DNA from: Streptomyces physcomitrii
Lineage (GTDB): Bacteria > Actinomycetota > Actinomycetes > Streptomycetales > Streptomycetaceae
DNA length: 64,000 bases
NCBI RefSeq assembly: GCF_012273655.1
Contig: NZ_JAAWWP010000011.1
Coordinates: forward strand, 124,001 to 188,000
Direction of reading: 5' to 3'
Both the position numbers and the translations under genes were made by a program. A model generated the notes under the pieces. That model saw nothing but the letters and a program-made list of their open reading frames with translations, was not told the origin of the DNA and made no database searches. Within the stretch, counting starts at the first letter, position 1, and every line of letters begins with the position of its first letter. Below are positions 58,401 to 64,000 of the stretch, piece by piece.

Positions 58401-58833
58401 CAAGGAGGTCGGCGGCACCCGCCAGACCGTCATCGGGGCGGTGCTCGCGCAGCCCGCGGACAGCAGCGACAACTCGATCCTCACCGGTGCCCTCAAGGCG
58501 GGCGACGCGCTCATGCAGGCCGCCCGCGGGGTCCTGGAGACGAAGACGGTGGTCCGCAAGGGCGATGTCGTCGGCGCGGTGGACGACGGACTCGGCGGGA
58601 CCACCCCGGTCGTCGCCACCCGCGACGTCAGCGCGGTGGGCTGGCCGGGACTCACGGTCGAGCTGAAGATCGCCGACGACGGCAGGACGGTGCCGCACAC
58701 CGCGGACCAGGGCACCGAGGTCGGCGTGCTGCGGGTCGGGGACGGCACCGCGGGCGCCGTCGAGGTGCCGGTCGCCCTCCAGGAGGACCTCGCCGAACCC
58801 GGCTTCGGCGCGAAGCTGACCAGAATCAGCTGA
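55444..58833 (+). CDS. D-alanyl-D-alanine carboxypeptidase with long disordered N-terminus
   Basis: I start at GTG 55444, which follows AAGGAGGAATCG; the ATG at 55429 is inside that site. The 1129-residue protein has a cytosolic disordered region of about 725 residues. A single transmembrane helix follows at about 729-750. An extracytoplasmic S11 peptidase domain (about 765-1025) has Ser803-x-x-Lys806 (SVAK), Ser869-Ala-Asn and Lys970-Thr-Gly. A C-terminal beta domain follows. It trims D-Ala from peptidoglycan stem peptides. The position next to an XRE/DUF397 pair resembles the SCO4439 locus, where the homologue affects sporulation; the N-terminus is its odd feature. Confidence 0.93.
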   Translation: MAGESPDRSKRRNSAGNPAESAPAVPRRRDPRLALGREEAAAGRPSAAGRSADGTAGTDAAGAGSSATSAAGPEKDREPSSATDRSSGETPGGARSVALGAGSAGSERSGGSGEGGGSGAGGPGGAGGPEDHGGSGGAGAVADSEGGEPGGKGDARLRNAVAAWVSGGGAEAADGAESANGTEVVGKADEGDVAERDGVSEVTGGSGGARGGSTVAGGSEASGVSGASGGSGASGEGGAAGPGRREPDQATAVFKLPKRPVEPVDQATTTLKRADLPAGAESVAEAGGSSEAEASSGGDVPSGAEAAVPAARGGEEQDAAAISGAGGEGAGSGESDAAGAGAGAGAEAEAEEAAAPAQEPAEAPEAAPGAAGRERAGEDEQEGATSADGATSAEGVTSAEGVTSAEAAGPAEERGAAKPEAEDEPAAPAEPVAETAKAAETAKAAGAAKAAGTAKAAEAAKATGTKTPEPKQDGEPKQDGEPEQADQPQRADQSDKAAQEKQAAQEKQATEEKKAKPEKAAEPEEGEDRKAEPALAAPEAAKSKSTAPEAAKPTAPEAKSASPEAAKPTAPADPERTTMLRALKDPKQTEGPKRTEDPEQAKAPERTEDPKQAKAPGQTGDSARARTPEAPADPERTSKFVALKDVDAPRLPAAGAALPPAAPRQPGTDRTGAPQSAPRPADPDPDGLVGRTRQQPLPPRPPLDLLAELTNTPPPPETPMRTAVRRVKVWTPLVLLLLVAFAVAQYLRPLPEPALALTAEDTFAFGGEKPDLPWPSQGQAAMEVDGIGDFGASGAQKPVPIASVAKVMTAYVILRDHPVKKGTDGPLITMDKQAEDDAAKSSEGESTVDVHEGQRITEREAIQAIMIASANNIARQLARWDSGGSEKAFVKKMNAAAEDLGMKNTTYTDPSGLTASTVSTARDQVKLGRKAMENPLFREVVSMSSYKDVNGKKQDNWNRLVPVNGVMGIKTGTTTKAGGNLLFAATKEVGGTRQTVIGAVLAQPADSSDNSILTGALKAGDALMQAARGVLETKTVVRKGDVVGAVDDGLGGTTPVVATRDVSAVGWPGLTVELKIADDGRTVPHTADQGTEVGVLRVGDGTAGAVEVPVALQEDLAEPGFGAKLTRIS
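56601..56850 (+). repeat. Low-complexity repeats in the carboxypeptidase N-terminus
   Basis: The DNA repeats units such as GCGGAGGGCGTCACGTCC, which encode TSAEGV three times. Further on, GCGAAGGCGGC units encode (A/T)AKAAE and GTAKAAE repeats. These are tandem expansions in the disordered cytosolic tail and could vary between strains. Confidence 0.6.
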
Positions 58834-59135
58834 GAGTCGCCGTCCGGCGGGGACCGCGGGTTCCGCCCCCGGACGACGGCGGGGCAGGCCTCACCCGATC
58901 GGGCGACACCGCCCCCGTACCGTCCCACCAGGTACGGGGGCCCGGCCCGGGAGCCCGCCGGGCCTTCGGGCCGCCCCCGCGGGCAGGCCGACCGCCCGGT
59001 TCCGGCGGGGCGGCCCGTGCTAGCGTCGCGAGACCGGGGGCAGCAGACCGGGGTGCTCCCGGGCGCGGTGTGGTGGGGCGACCACATCGAGGGCCCAGGC
59101 GGCCCCGCCGAGACTGATTACGGGGAGTTCCTCCA
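58834..59135. other. Intergenic stretch after the carboxypeptidase gene
   Basis: These 302 bases hold a hairpin at 58912-58940 and the leader of the next gene with GGGGAG before its GTG. No ORF is supported. Confidence 0.6.
58912..58940 (+). terminator. Perfect 10-bp hairpin downstream of the carboxypeptidase gene
   Basis: CCCCCGTACC (58912-58921) pairs with GGTACGGGGG (58931-58940) around a nine-base loop, about 80 bases past the stop. It is a likely intrinsic terminator of GC type. Confidence 0.6.
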
Positions 59136-60971
59136 GTGGCCACTGCGGAGCCGACGCGGGCCGACGGCGCCGATCCGGACAAGGAACCGGACGCCGGCGC
59201 GCGAATAGTGCTACCCGCCCAGCGGGACAGCGAGAAGGACGGCCGGTCCCGCGGCAGACCGGTCTGGCTGGAGTGGCTGTGCGCCCGGCCGATCCTGTAC
59301 GTCACCGTGGTCGCCGGTGTGCTGCACATCGTGTGGTTCTTCGTCTTCGCCAACAGCGGCGGCGACCTCGCCGCCCAGGACGCCTGGGCCGAGTTCGTGG
59401 GCCGCCACCCGGACTCCGCGTACAACCTCGCCTGGTACGGCGGGATGCACCCGGTCTCGTACAGCGTGGTCTCGCCGTATCTGATGTCGGTGTTCGGCGT
59501 GCGCACCACGATGATGGTCGCGGGCACCCTCTCGGCGACCCTCCTCACCCTCGTCCTGGTGCGCAGCCGGGTGGTCTCCCGGGTGCTGCCGCCCGCCTTC
59601 CTCGGCGTCTTCGGACTGGTCTGCAACGCCATCTCGGGCCGGGTGACCTACGGACTCGGCACCCTGTTCGCCCTCGCCGCCGTCGCGGTGGTCTTCTGCT
59701 GGCCGCACCGCTGGCGCCGCCGCCGCTGGGCCAAGGCGCTGCTCGCCGCCCCGCTCGCGGGCATCGCCACCGCGGCCTCGCCGGTCGCGGGGCTGTTCGT
59801 GGGCCTGGTCGCGGTCGCCCTGTTCCTGCAGAAGCGGCGGCCGGGCGCCTGGGCGCTGGGGATCGCGCCCACCGTCGTGGTCGGCCTGTCCGCCTGGCTG
59901 TTCCCCTTCTCGGGCACCCAGCCGATGGACGTGATCGCCGCCGGGCCGCCGCTGCTGTGCTCGCTGATCGTGGCGTGGGGCGTGCCCAAGGACTGGAAGA
60001 CGGTACGGGTCACGGCCTGGGTCTACGCCCTCGCGGTGCTGCTGACCTGGGTGATCAGCTCGCAGATCGGCTCCAATGTGACCCGGCTCGGGATGGTCTT
60101 CGGCGGGGCGGTGCTGCTGGCCGCGCTGCCGTTCATCGAGCCCCGTACCCGCCGCTGGTACATCGTCAGCTTCGGCGTCTTCGGCTTCGTGGTCTGGATC
60201 GCCATCAAGACCATCATCGACATCATCCACACCACGCCCGCCGCCTCCTGGGCCCGCGAGCTGGCCCCGCTGGTGCACCACCTGGAGGAGGAGGGCGCCG
60301 ACAAGGGCCGCGTCGAGGTGGTGCCGACCCGCAGCCACCGCGAGGCCTCCGCGCTCGCGCCGTACGTGAACCTCGCCCGCGGCTGGAACCGCCAGGCGGA
60401 CATGGAGCGCAACCCGCTCTTCTACGACGACACCCTCAACTCGGCCAACTACCACGAGTGGCTCCAGCGCTGGGCCGTGCACTTCATCGTGCTGCCCAAG
60501 GACTCCCTGGACGGCACCAGCGGCCCGCGCGAACGCGAGCTGATCCTGCGCGGCCAGCCCTATCTGAAGCTGCTGTGGGGCGACAAGAACTGGCAGCTGT
60601 ACGAGGTCACCGACCCGGCGCCGCTCGCCGAGCCCCCGGCCAGCGTCACCCGCGCCGACCAGGGCGAGCTGACCGTCGAGGTCGAGCGGGCGGGCCGGGT
60701 GCTGATCCGCATCCCGTACTCGCCCTGGCTCGGGCTGGTCAACGAGAACGGCAAGAGCCTCAAGGCGCCGCAGGAGACCCCGGCCTCCAAGGACCGCGGG
60801 GACGGCGAGCCCAAGGAGTACCGGAACACCAACGGCTGCCTGATGGAGGCCGAGGAGGACGCGGCCGGCGACAAGTGGACCGAACTCCTCGCCCCCGGCC
60901 CCGGTGTCTACCGCCTCGCCGCCCCCTACCAGCTGCCGCGCGGGACGCCCTGCCCGGAGGAACTGCGCTGA
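59136..60971 (+). CDS. Polytopic membrane protein (GT-C glycosyltransferase-like topology)
   Basis: This 611-residue protein has a short cytosolic tail and about ten transmembrane helices (about 52-375), followed by an extracytoplasmic domain (about 385-611). The first large loop (FANSGGDLAAQDAWAEFVGRHPDSAYNLAWYGGMHP) is placed like the acidic loop of GT-C glycosyltransferases, although no DxD is exact there. The soluble part contains a LFYDDTLNSANYHEWLQRWAVHFIVLP segment. The role, possibly in envelope polysaccharide, is inferred from topology only. GTG 59136 follows GGGGAG. Confidence 0.7.
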   Translation: MATAEPTRADGADPDKEPDAGARIVLPAQRDSEKDGRSRGRPVWLEWLCARPILYVTVVAGVLHIVWFFVFANSGGDLAAQDAWAEFVGRHPDSAYNLAWYGGMHPVSYSVVSPYLMSVFGVRTTMMVAGTLSATLLTLVLVRSRVVSRVLPPAFLGVFGLVCNAISGRVTYGLGTLFALAAVAVVFCWPHRWRRRRWAKALLAAPLAGIATAASPVAGLFVGLVAVALFLQKRRPGAWALGIAPTVVVGLSAWLFPFSGTQPMDVIAAGPPLLCSLIVAWGVPKDWKTVRVTAWVYALAVLLTWVISSQIGSNVTRLGMVFGGAVLLAALPFIEPRTRRWYIVSFGVFGFVVWIAIKTIIDIIHTTPAASWARELAPLVHHLEEEGADKGRVEVVPTRSHREASALAPYVNLARGWNRQADMERNPLFYDDTLNSANYHEWLQRWAVHFIVLPKDSLDGTSGPRERELILRGQPYLKLLWGDKNWQLYEVTDPAPLAEPPASVTRADQGELTVEVERAGRVLIRIPYSPWLGLVNENGKSLKAPQETPASKDRGDGEPKEYRNTNGCLMEAEEDAAGDKWTELLAPGPGVYRLAAPYQLPRGTPCPEELR

Positions 60972-61056
60972 GCCCGCGGCCGGGAAGCCGCCCCGGCCGG
61001 GAGCGGCCCGCGCCCGGCGGGCGGTCCCGGCGGGCGTCGGGCGGCCCCGCTGAGCC

Positions 61057-61614
61057 TCAGGCGGTGGGCAGCACCTTCTCCACCGCCGAGCGGATCTCGG
61101 CGGACTCCGGTTCCGTCTGCGGGGCGAAGCGGGCGCTGACCGTGCCGTCGGGGGCGATCAGGAACTTCTCGAAGTTCCAGCGGATGTCGCCGCGGTGGCC
61201 GTCCGCGTCGGCGGTGTCCACCAGGCGCGTGTAGAGCGGGTGCCGCCCCTCGCCGTTGACCTCGATCTTCTCGGTCAGCGGGAAGGTGACCCCGTAGGTC
61301 GCGGAGCAGAACTCGGCGATCTCCTCGGCGCTGCCCGGCTCCTGGCCCATGAACTGGTTGCAGGGCACCCCGAGGACGGTGAACCCGTGGGGGGCGTAGC
61401 GCTCGTGGAGCCGTTCCAGGCCCTCGTACTGGGGGGTGAGTCCGCAGCGGGAGGCCACGTTCACGATCAGTACGGCCCGGCCCCGGTACTGCCCGAGGTC
61501 GGCGGCGCCCCCGCGCAGCGCGCCGATCTCCACGTCGTGGACGCCGGGCCGGGCGGTGCCCGTCCCGTCCGCGGTGTGCGCGCCCTGGGCCTCGTTCGCA
61601 TCGTTGGCTGACAT
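61057..61614 (-). CDS. Glutathione/thioredoxin peroxidase family protein
   Basis: This 185-residue protein has the Gpx fold with the active Cys57 in NVASRCGLTPQY, the Gln in GVPCNQFMGQEPG and the Trp in RWNFEKFL. Streptomyces lack glutathione, so electrons probably come from thioredoxin or mycothiol. A 25-residue disordered tail precedes the domain. The gene starts 10 bases after the sbnA stop, so it may be read through from the sbnBA operon; a glutathione peroxidase is also found in this region in S. coelicolor as I recall. Confidence 0.9.
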   Translation of the reverse strand: MSANDANEAQGAHTADGTGTARPGVHDVEIGALRGGAADLGQYRGRAVLIVNVASRCGLTPQYEGLERLHERYAPHGFTVLGVPCNQFMGQEPGSAEEIAEFCSATYGVTFPLTEKIEVNGEGRHPLYTRLVDTADADGHRGDIRWNFEKFLIAPDGTVSARFAPQTEPESAEIRSAVEKVLPTA

Positions 61615-61624
61615 GCCCCGGATG

Positions 61625-62674
61625 CTACTGGCCGAGGAAGGAGCGCGGCGGGGCAGGTTCCCCGGCGCCGGGCGTCCCGCCGGTGCCGGGTGCCCGGTAG
61701 CCGGGGTCCGCCTCCTCGTCCTCGTCGAGGGCCCCGCTGCCGTACAGGCCCTCCACCCAGTTGGCCTGGTAGACGGTGTCGAGGTAGCGCTCGCCGAGGT
61801 CGGGGGCGATGGCCACCGCGGTGAGGTCCTCGGCCCGGTGCCGCTCCAGCCAGTCCATGGCGCCGCTGACCACGGTGCCGGTGGAGCCGCCGAAGAGGAA
61901 GCCGCGCCGGGCCAGGCGGTGGCAGGTGCGGATGGTCTCCGCCTCCTCGACGCGTACGGCCTCGTCGACCAGGGACTCGTCGAGCAGCGGCGGGCGCACG
62001 CTCATCCCCAGGCCCGGGATCATCCGGCGCCCGGGCGGCCCCCCGAAGCTGACCGAGCCGACGCTGTCCACCGCCACGATCCGCACCGGCCGCTCCGCCT
62101 CGCGGAACCAGCGGGCGCAGCCCATCAGGGTGCCGGTGGTGCCCGCGCCGACGAAGAGCACGTCCAGGTCGGGGAACTCCTGCGCGATGGCCGGAGCCGT
62201 ACGGGCGTAGTGGGCCTGCCAGTTGGCCGGGTTGGTGTACTGGCTGAGCCAGACGCAGCGCTCGTCACGGGCGCAGAGGTCGCGGATGAAGTCGAGGCGG
62301 GCCCCGAGGTAGCCGCTGCCCGACTCGCCGCCGGAGACCAGGTGCACCTGGCTGCCGAGGGCCTTCATCAGCAGCCGGGTGGTCAGGTTGCAGCGGGGGT
62401 CCGTCACGCACAGGAAGCGGTAGCCCTTGCTGGCGGCGATCATGCTCAGCGCGACGCCGAGGTTGCCCGAGGAGGACTCGACCAGGATCGACTCCGGTGT
62501 CAGCACTCCGTCCCGTTCGGCGGCCTCCACCATCGCGTTCGCGGCCTTCAGCTTGATCGAGCCGGAGAAGTTGAAGCCCTCGCACTTGAGGAACAGCGGA
62601 TGGGCGCACAGGGACCGCAGATCGACGTAGAGGTCTTCCTCGTTGAAGGCTTGGGGAGCGGAAATGACAGGCAC
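61625..62674 (-). CDS. sbnA: SbnA-like PLP enzyme, 2,3-diaminopropionate biosynthesis
   Basis: This 349-residue enzyme is of the cysteine-synthase fold. The PLP Lys41 is in NFSGSIKLKAA and the phosphate-binding loop is GAGTTGTLMG. SbnA joins O-phospho-L-serine and L-glutamate to form ACEGA, which SbnB oxidises to 2,3-diaminopropionate. The paired sbnB gene directly upstream supports this over an ordinary cysteine synthase. GTG 62674 follows GGAGGAG. A Gly/Pro-rich tail of about 30 residues closes it. A 163-base gap to sbnB has no hairpin strong enough to separate them. Confidence 0.88.
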   Translation of the reverse strand: MPVISAPQAFNEEDLYVDLRSLCAHPLFLKCEGFNFSGSIKLKAANAMVEAAERDGVLTPESILVESSSGNLGVALSMIAASKGYRFLCVTDPRCNLTTRLLMKALGSQVHLVSGGESGSGYLGARLDFIRDLCARDERCVWLSQYTNPANWQAHYARTAPAIAQEFPDLDVLFVGAGTTGTLMGCARWFREAERPVRIVAVDSVGSVSFGGPPGRRMIPGLGMSVRPPLLDESLVDEAVRVEEAETIRTCHRLARRGFLFGGSTGTVVSGAMDWLERHRAEDLTAVAIAPDLGERYLDTVYQANWVEGLYGSGALDEDEEADPGYRAPGTGGTPGAGEPAPPRSFLGQ

Positions 62675-62837
62675 GATGGTCTCCTCCAGGGGCGGAGCGC
62701 CCTCGGTTCGACCGTCCGGTCCCGGCGGGACGGAGGTCCGGCCGGACCCGGCGGTACGGGCGGGCTGGGCTACGGGTGGTGGTCGGGCACGGCCTGCCTC
62801 CTCTCGCCTGCCGGTTTCCGGACGGTCCCCCGACTCC

Positions 62838-63923
62838 TCAGCCGTGTCTGCGCAGTTCGTGGAAGAAGCTGTCGATGACCTGGAGCTCCCCGGAGCGGGC
62901 CACCTCCTCGTAGACGTACTTGCCGACCGCGAGGTCGAGCACCCCGAGCCCGAACGGCGAGAACACCGCGGGCCGGTCCGCGGGCACCCGCACCCGCCCG
63001 GCGATGACGTCGTCGAGGGTGCCGGTGAGGAAGTCCCGGTTGCCGGTGCGCTCCTCGGTCAGCTGGGTCGAGGTGGCGGCCCGCTGGCAGTGCTCGACGT
63101 CGTCGACGATGTTGGCCGAGGCGAGCAGCACCTCGGGGGCCAGATCCCGCAGCGAGACGTGCAGGACCACCGGGTGGTGCGCGAACCAGCCGGGCTCGGT
63201 GACATGCGGCTCGGCGGCGACCGTGGCGAAGACCACCAGGTCGCTGGTGCGGATCAGCTCCTCGGCGCTCTCGTGCACGGTGACCCGGCCGGCGGCACCG
63301 GACTGCTCCAGGTACGTACGGAATCCGGCGGCGCTGCCCGCGGACAGGTCGTGGACGCCGAGTTCCTCGAAGGACCAGCCGGTGCCGGCCAGGAAGGTGT
63401 GGATGTAGCGGGCGATCAGGCCCGCCCCCACGAAGCCGATCCGCACCGGCCGGGGCCGCCCGCGGCTGAGCCGGTCGGCCGCGGACGCCGCCGAGGCGGC
63501 GGTCCTGGTCGCGCTGATGATGGAGCTCTCCAGGCAGGCGAAGGGGTAGCCGGTGGCCTGGTCGTTGAGGATCAGCACGGCCGAGGCGCGCGGGATCCCG
63601 GCGCGTACGTTCCCCGGGAAGCTGGAGATCCACTTCACCCCGTCCACCTCGCCGCCGATCGAGGCGGGCAGCGCGATGATCCGCGAGGAGCGGCGGTCGG
63701 GGAACCGCAGGAAGGAGGACGGCGGGTTCACCGAGGCCCCGGCGGCGTGCAGCCGGTAGGTCTCCTCGACCACGGCCACGATCTCCGCCTCGCGGCCCCG
63801 CAGCGCCTCGTGGACCTGGGCGCCGGGGATGACGGCGAAGCTGGGGACGTCGGGCAGCTCCTCGGCCGCGGCGGGCGCGGTGACGGGGGCGGTGGTACGG
63901 GCGGCGGTGCGGGCGGTCGTCAT
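62838..63923 (-). CDS. sbnB: SbnB-like NAD-dependent dehydrogenase, 2,3-diaminopropionate biosynthesis
   Basis: This 361-residue enzyme belongs to the ornithine-cyclodeaminase / mu-crystallin family. The NAD loop GFVGAGLIARYIHTFL starts near 163, and VKWISSFPGNVRAGIPRASAVLILND is the SbnB hallmark. It oxidises ACEGA to 2-oxoglutarate and L-2,3-diaminopropionate. ATG 63923 overlaps the stop of an upstream gene as ATGA, so translation is coupled. It precedes sbnA. Together they supply a building block for a siderophore or a nonribosomal peptide outside this window. Confidence 0.92.
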   Translation of the reverse strand: MTTARTAARTTAPVTAPAAAEELPDVPSFAVIPGAQVHEALRGREAEIVAVVEETYRLHAAGASVNPPSSFLRFPDRRSSRIIALPASIGGEVDGVKWISSFPGNVRAGIPRASAVLILNDQATGYPFACLESSIISATRTAASAASAADRLSRGRPRPVRIGFVGAGLIARYIHTFLAGTGWSFEELGVHDLSAGSAAGFRTYLEQSGAAGRVTVHESAEELIRTSDLVVFATVAAEPHVTEPGWFAHHPVVLHVSLRDLAPEVLLASANIVDDVEHCQRAATSTQLTEERTGNRDFLTGTLDDVIAGRVRVPADRPAVFSPFGLGVLDLAVGKYVYEEVARSGELQVIDSFFHELRRHG

Positions 63924-64000
63924 GGGAACCTCACCTCGGCTGTGGGCGCGCAGTCGGCCAGACGCACCGGGCCGCCCATGGCCACGACCACGTCCCGCGG
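63920..64000 (-). CDS. 3' end of a gene coupled to sbnB, product unknown
   Basis: The minus-strand frame entering from base 64000 is open for 26 codons, ending with ...LADCAPTAEVRFP and TGA at 63920-63922. Its stop overlaps the sbnB ATG as ATGA. I do not recognise the fragment. The overlap makes it very likely a member of the same operon. Confidence 0.6.
   Translation of the reverse strand, partial: PRDVVVAMGGPVRLADCAPTAEVRFP

Noticed and set aside
55285..58698. 1137-codon open frame on the - strand
   Set aside because: It is the antisense of the carboxypeptidase gene and consists of Arg/Gly/Leu repeats mirroring its Ala/Glu tail.

Overview
The window is chromosomal DNA of a Streptomyces (very high GC, frequent GTG starts, TAGNNT-type -10 boxes). 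It carries Streptomyces landmark genes: a DmdR1-type iron regulator, afsK, kbpA, afsR, afsS and a fused FO synthase. It reads as core-chromosome sequence, with one short accessory insertion and the edge of a biosynthetic cluster at the right end. I see no rRNA, tRNA, CRISPR array or insertion sequence.

Left part (1-31.6 kb). After the 3' end of pdxH come an alpha/beta hydrolase with a LexA-like box, the iron regulator, a SIS-domain protein, a PAS/GAF sensor, and an ABC exporter pair. Between the sensor and the exporter lies an unexplained small transcription unit: promoter, 15-codon ORF and long hairpin. Next are an HTH/TPR regulator, a disordered membrane protein, a substrate-binding lipoprotein, PurU, a secreted GH27 alpha-galactosidase, and an ECF sigma/anti-sigma pair. 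A BldG-like STAS protein, an EF-hand protein and an RsbW-like ATPase follow. The stretch ends with a GlxA-type AraC regulator divergent from an MFS transporter, an acyl-CoA synthetase-like protein, an ABC-F protein, a flavin monooxygenase, a GNAT and a second PdxH-like oxidase.

Middle part (31.7-46.3 kb). This is the afs locus: a TetR regulator, kbpA (AfsK inhibitor), afsK (Ser/Thr kinase), then afsS and afsR. AfsK phosphorylates AfsR, and AfsR activates afsS, which switches on secondary metabolism. The kinase and its target are separated here by about 4-6 kb. That stretch holds a broken ltrA gene, a DUF2255 protein, two paralogous Cys-nucleophile hydrolases and a divergent XRE regulator, followed by two envelope proteins. 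An 11-bp-period direct repeat of the AfsR/PhoP-box type lies upstream of afsS.

Right part (46.3-64 kb). A long gene-free stretch precedes a Tat-exported PHP-type phosphoesterase. Then come FO synthase (F420 biosynthesis), an ADP-ribosylglycohydrolase, an XRE/DUF397 pair, a GOLPH3-like (GPP34) protein, a D-Ala-D-Ala carboxypeptidase with a giant disordered N-terminus, a polytopic membrane protein and a glutathione peroxidase. The window ends in sbnA/sbnB (2,3-diaminopropionate synthesis) and the overlapping 3' end of another gene, which is probably the edge of a siderophore or peptide cluster.
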